Shown here in pieces: positions 7,508-8,063 of a stretch of 8,063 bases of DNA. The position numbers were made by a program, and so were the translations under genes. The notes beneath the pieces are model-generated. The model did not search any database. It was not told the DNA's origin and saw only the letters and a program-made list of their open reading frames with translations. The stretch is from Acidobacteriota bacterium (GTDB lineage: Bacteria; Acidobacteriota; Terriglobia; UBA7540): NCBI GenBank assembly GCA_021827245.1, contig JAKAWN010000318.1, positions 1 through 8,063 on the forward strand, read 5' to 3'. Position 1 is the first letter of the stretch; each line of letters starts with the position of its first letter.

Positions 7508-7654
7508 ATGGCTGCATTGACACTCAGAGCGGAAGAGACGAAACCCCAGAACGTGGCACAGTTGGCGGCGAGGGCCGGTCTGCAAAGGAAGGCCGTGGCA
7601 TCACTCCGCGGAGGGCTGGTTGCAAAGAAGCGAAGAGCAGCGGCGAATTTGTAA
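7508..7654 (+). CDS. Possible 48-residue basic small protein with an HTH-like stretch
   Basis: An ATG at 7508 opens a 48-codon frame ending in TAA at 7652-7654. GAGG (7498-7501) lies six nucleotides before the ATG, and an in-frame TAG sits directly before it, so the start cannot move upstream. The product is Ala-, Arg- and Lys-rich. VAQLAARAGLQRKAVASLR has the spacing of an XRE-like helix-turn-helix (AxxxGLxxxxVxxLR), and the tail KKRRAAANL is basic. The frame lies in the leader of the divergent GH3 gene, and its start is only about 14 nt after a promoter-like -10. It could be a short regulator, a leader peptide, a relic of a larger regulator, or a chance ORF in GC-rich DNA. I recognise no specific family. 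Confidence 0.22.
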   Translation: MAALTLRAEETKPQNVAQLAARAGLQRKAVASLRGGLVAKKRRAAANL

Positions 7655-7713
7655 TTCCAGTTTGTCATAGCGCACGAATACTGACCCAACGGGGCTTGGA
7701 TGCAGCCCGGAAT

Positions 7714-7717
7714 GGAG
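7714..7717 (+). promoter_or_regulatory. Ribosome-binding site of the GH3 gene
   Basis: GGAG at 7714-7717 is eight nucleotides before the ATG at 7726. An earlier ATG at 7721 is closed by TGA after two codons, which overlaps the real start (ATGGGATGA), so it is not the gene start. Confidence 0.6.
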
Positions 7718-7725
7718 AACATGGG

Positions 7726-8063
7726 ATGAAATCTGCCGAACGTTCGCCGGTGGTCGCAGGGAAACCGGGCAAGCTTCCCCGGCGCGAATTCCTTAAGGAT
7801 ATTGCGGGCCTGTCGGCTACCGGCGCGGCGGCTAGTGCGGCGGGGGCGGCTTCCCTCAAGGAGGTCCGACGCTCGTCTGGGGGCACGCCCACCTACAAGC
7901 GGGCCGACGCGCCAATCCAAGACCGAATCCAAGACCTGCTGGGGCGCATGTCCACCGCCGAAAAGGCCCGCCAGCTCGACATGTACCGCGGCTGCGACTA
8001 CGTCGACAAGCTCCGCGACCATACGCACTGCGCCGCGGACGCCCATTTCGTCGCCAACTGTGC
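7726..8063 (+). CDS. Tat-exported family 3 glycoside hydrolase (beta-glucosidase-like), 5' part only
   Basis: The frame is open from the ATG at 7726 to the window edge (112 codons plus two bases), so only the N-terminus is seen. Residues 19-24 are RREFLK, a twin-arginine motif, followed by an Ala/Gly-rich hydrophobic stretch to about residue 43. PIQDRIQDLLGRMSTAEKAR (63-82) matches the opening segment of GH3 enzymes, where the pattern is short Pro/Ile-x-x-R-V-x-D-LL-x-x-M-T/S-x-x-EK. GH3 enzymes are retaining exo-glycosidases (beta-glucosidase, beta-xylosidase, N-acetylglucosaminidase); the catalytic Asp lies further downstream and is not in the window. The region after the motif (MYRGCDYV and HTHCAADAHF) does not follow the common GH3 text I know, so the subfamily is open. 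Third codon positions are strongly G/C here, more than in the two minus-strand genes. The gene points away from them across a shared intergenic region, which suits joint control. Confidence 0.75.
   Translation, partial: MKSAERSPVVAGKPGKLPRREFLKDIAGLSATGAAASAAGAASLKEVRRSSGGTPTYKRADAPIQDRIQDLLGRMSTAEKARQLDMYRGCDYVDKLRDHTHCAADAHFVANC

Larger units (their letters stand above)
7009..7725. other. Divergent intergenic region between the Tat-exported gene and the GH3 gene
   Basis: This 717-bp region separates two start codons that point away from each other, so promoters for both should lie in it. Toward the minus-strand gene there is a TTGACA (complement of 7101-7106), but no good -10 follows at 17 or 18 bp. 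Toward the plus-strand gene the best promoter-like pair is at 7466-7494. A small imperfect palindrome, ATGTTACAT, lies near 7230-7238. The long minus-strand open frames here (7016-7585 and 7369-8046) show no domain, and the second lies antisense to the GH3 gene. Apart from the small ORF at 7508-7654 I see no gene. Confidence 0.6.

Noticed and set aside
7369..8046. Minus-strand frame of 225 codons
   Set aside because: Its front half is antisense to the GH3 gene, which has a Tat motif and GH3 motif in its own frame; the back half covers the intergenic region without a domain.
1..8063. CRISPR array, long tandem repeats or rRNA
   Set aside because: No regularly spaced direct repeats and no rRNA-like conserved blocks are visible.

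Overview
The window looks like a chromosomal stretch from a moderately GC-rich Gram-negative bacterium that degrades plant or microbial polysaccharides. The combination of large exported glycoside-hydrolase-like proteins, Tat leaders on enzymes and good Shine-Dalgarno sites would suit Acidobacteriota (Terriglobia/'Solibacter'-like) or a similar soil lineage. That taxonomic guess is inference from gene style only.

Layout, left to right. Bases 1-223 are non-coding and hold an 11-bp inverted repeat and a plausible sigma70-type promoter. Bases 224-300 are a complete tRNA-Arg(ACG) with an encoded CCA. About 85 bp beyond it, on the minus strand, lies the C-terminal relic of a tyrosine recombinase (385-561), with a stop codon directly after its HxxxR-like box and Asn where the catalytic Tyr should be. 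Bases 562-1076 carry no gene I can support. Then come two large minus-strand genes: a Sec-exported GH38-type (alpha-mannosidase-like) protein with an N-terminal domain resembling domain III of family 4 rhamnogalacturonan lyases (1077-4574), and upstream of it a Tat-exported putative glycosidase of the DUF6259-like kind (4801-7008). A 717-bp divergent intergenic region follows, holding a possible 48-codon ORF and a promoter-like pair. The window ends inside a plus-strand gene (7726-8063, not in closed-ORF lists because it runs off the edge) that starts with a Tat leader followed by the first motif of a family 3 glycoside hydrolase.

Taken together, the right-hand 7 kb reads as a small glycan-degradation locus: three exported enzymes, two in one direction and one divergent, with no transporter or recognisable regulator inside the window. 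Their probable joint task is stepwise trimming of a branched heteropolysaccharide or glycan outside the cytoplasm; the lyase-type binding domain hints at a pectic substrate. The integrase relic against a tRNA 3' end suggests that the locus, or something earlier at the same place, arrived as an integrated element that has since decayed.
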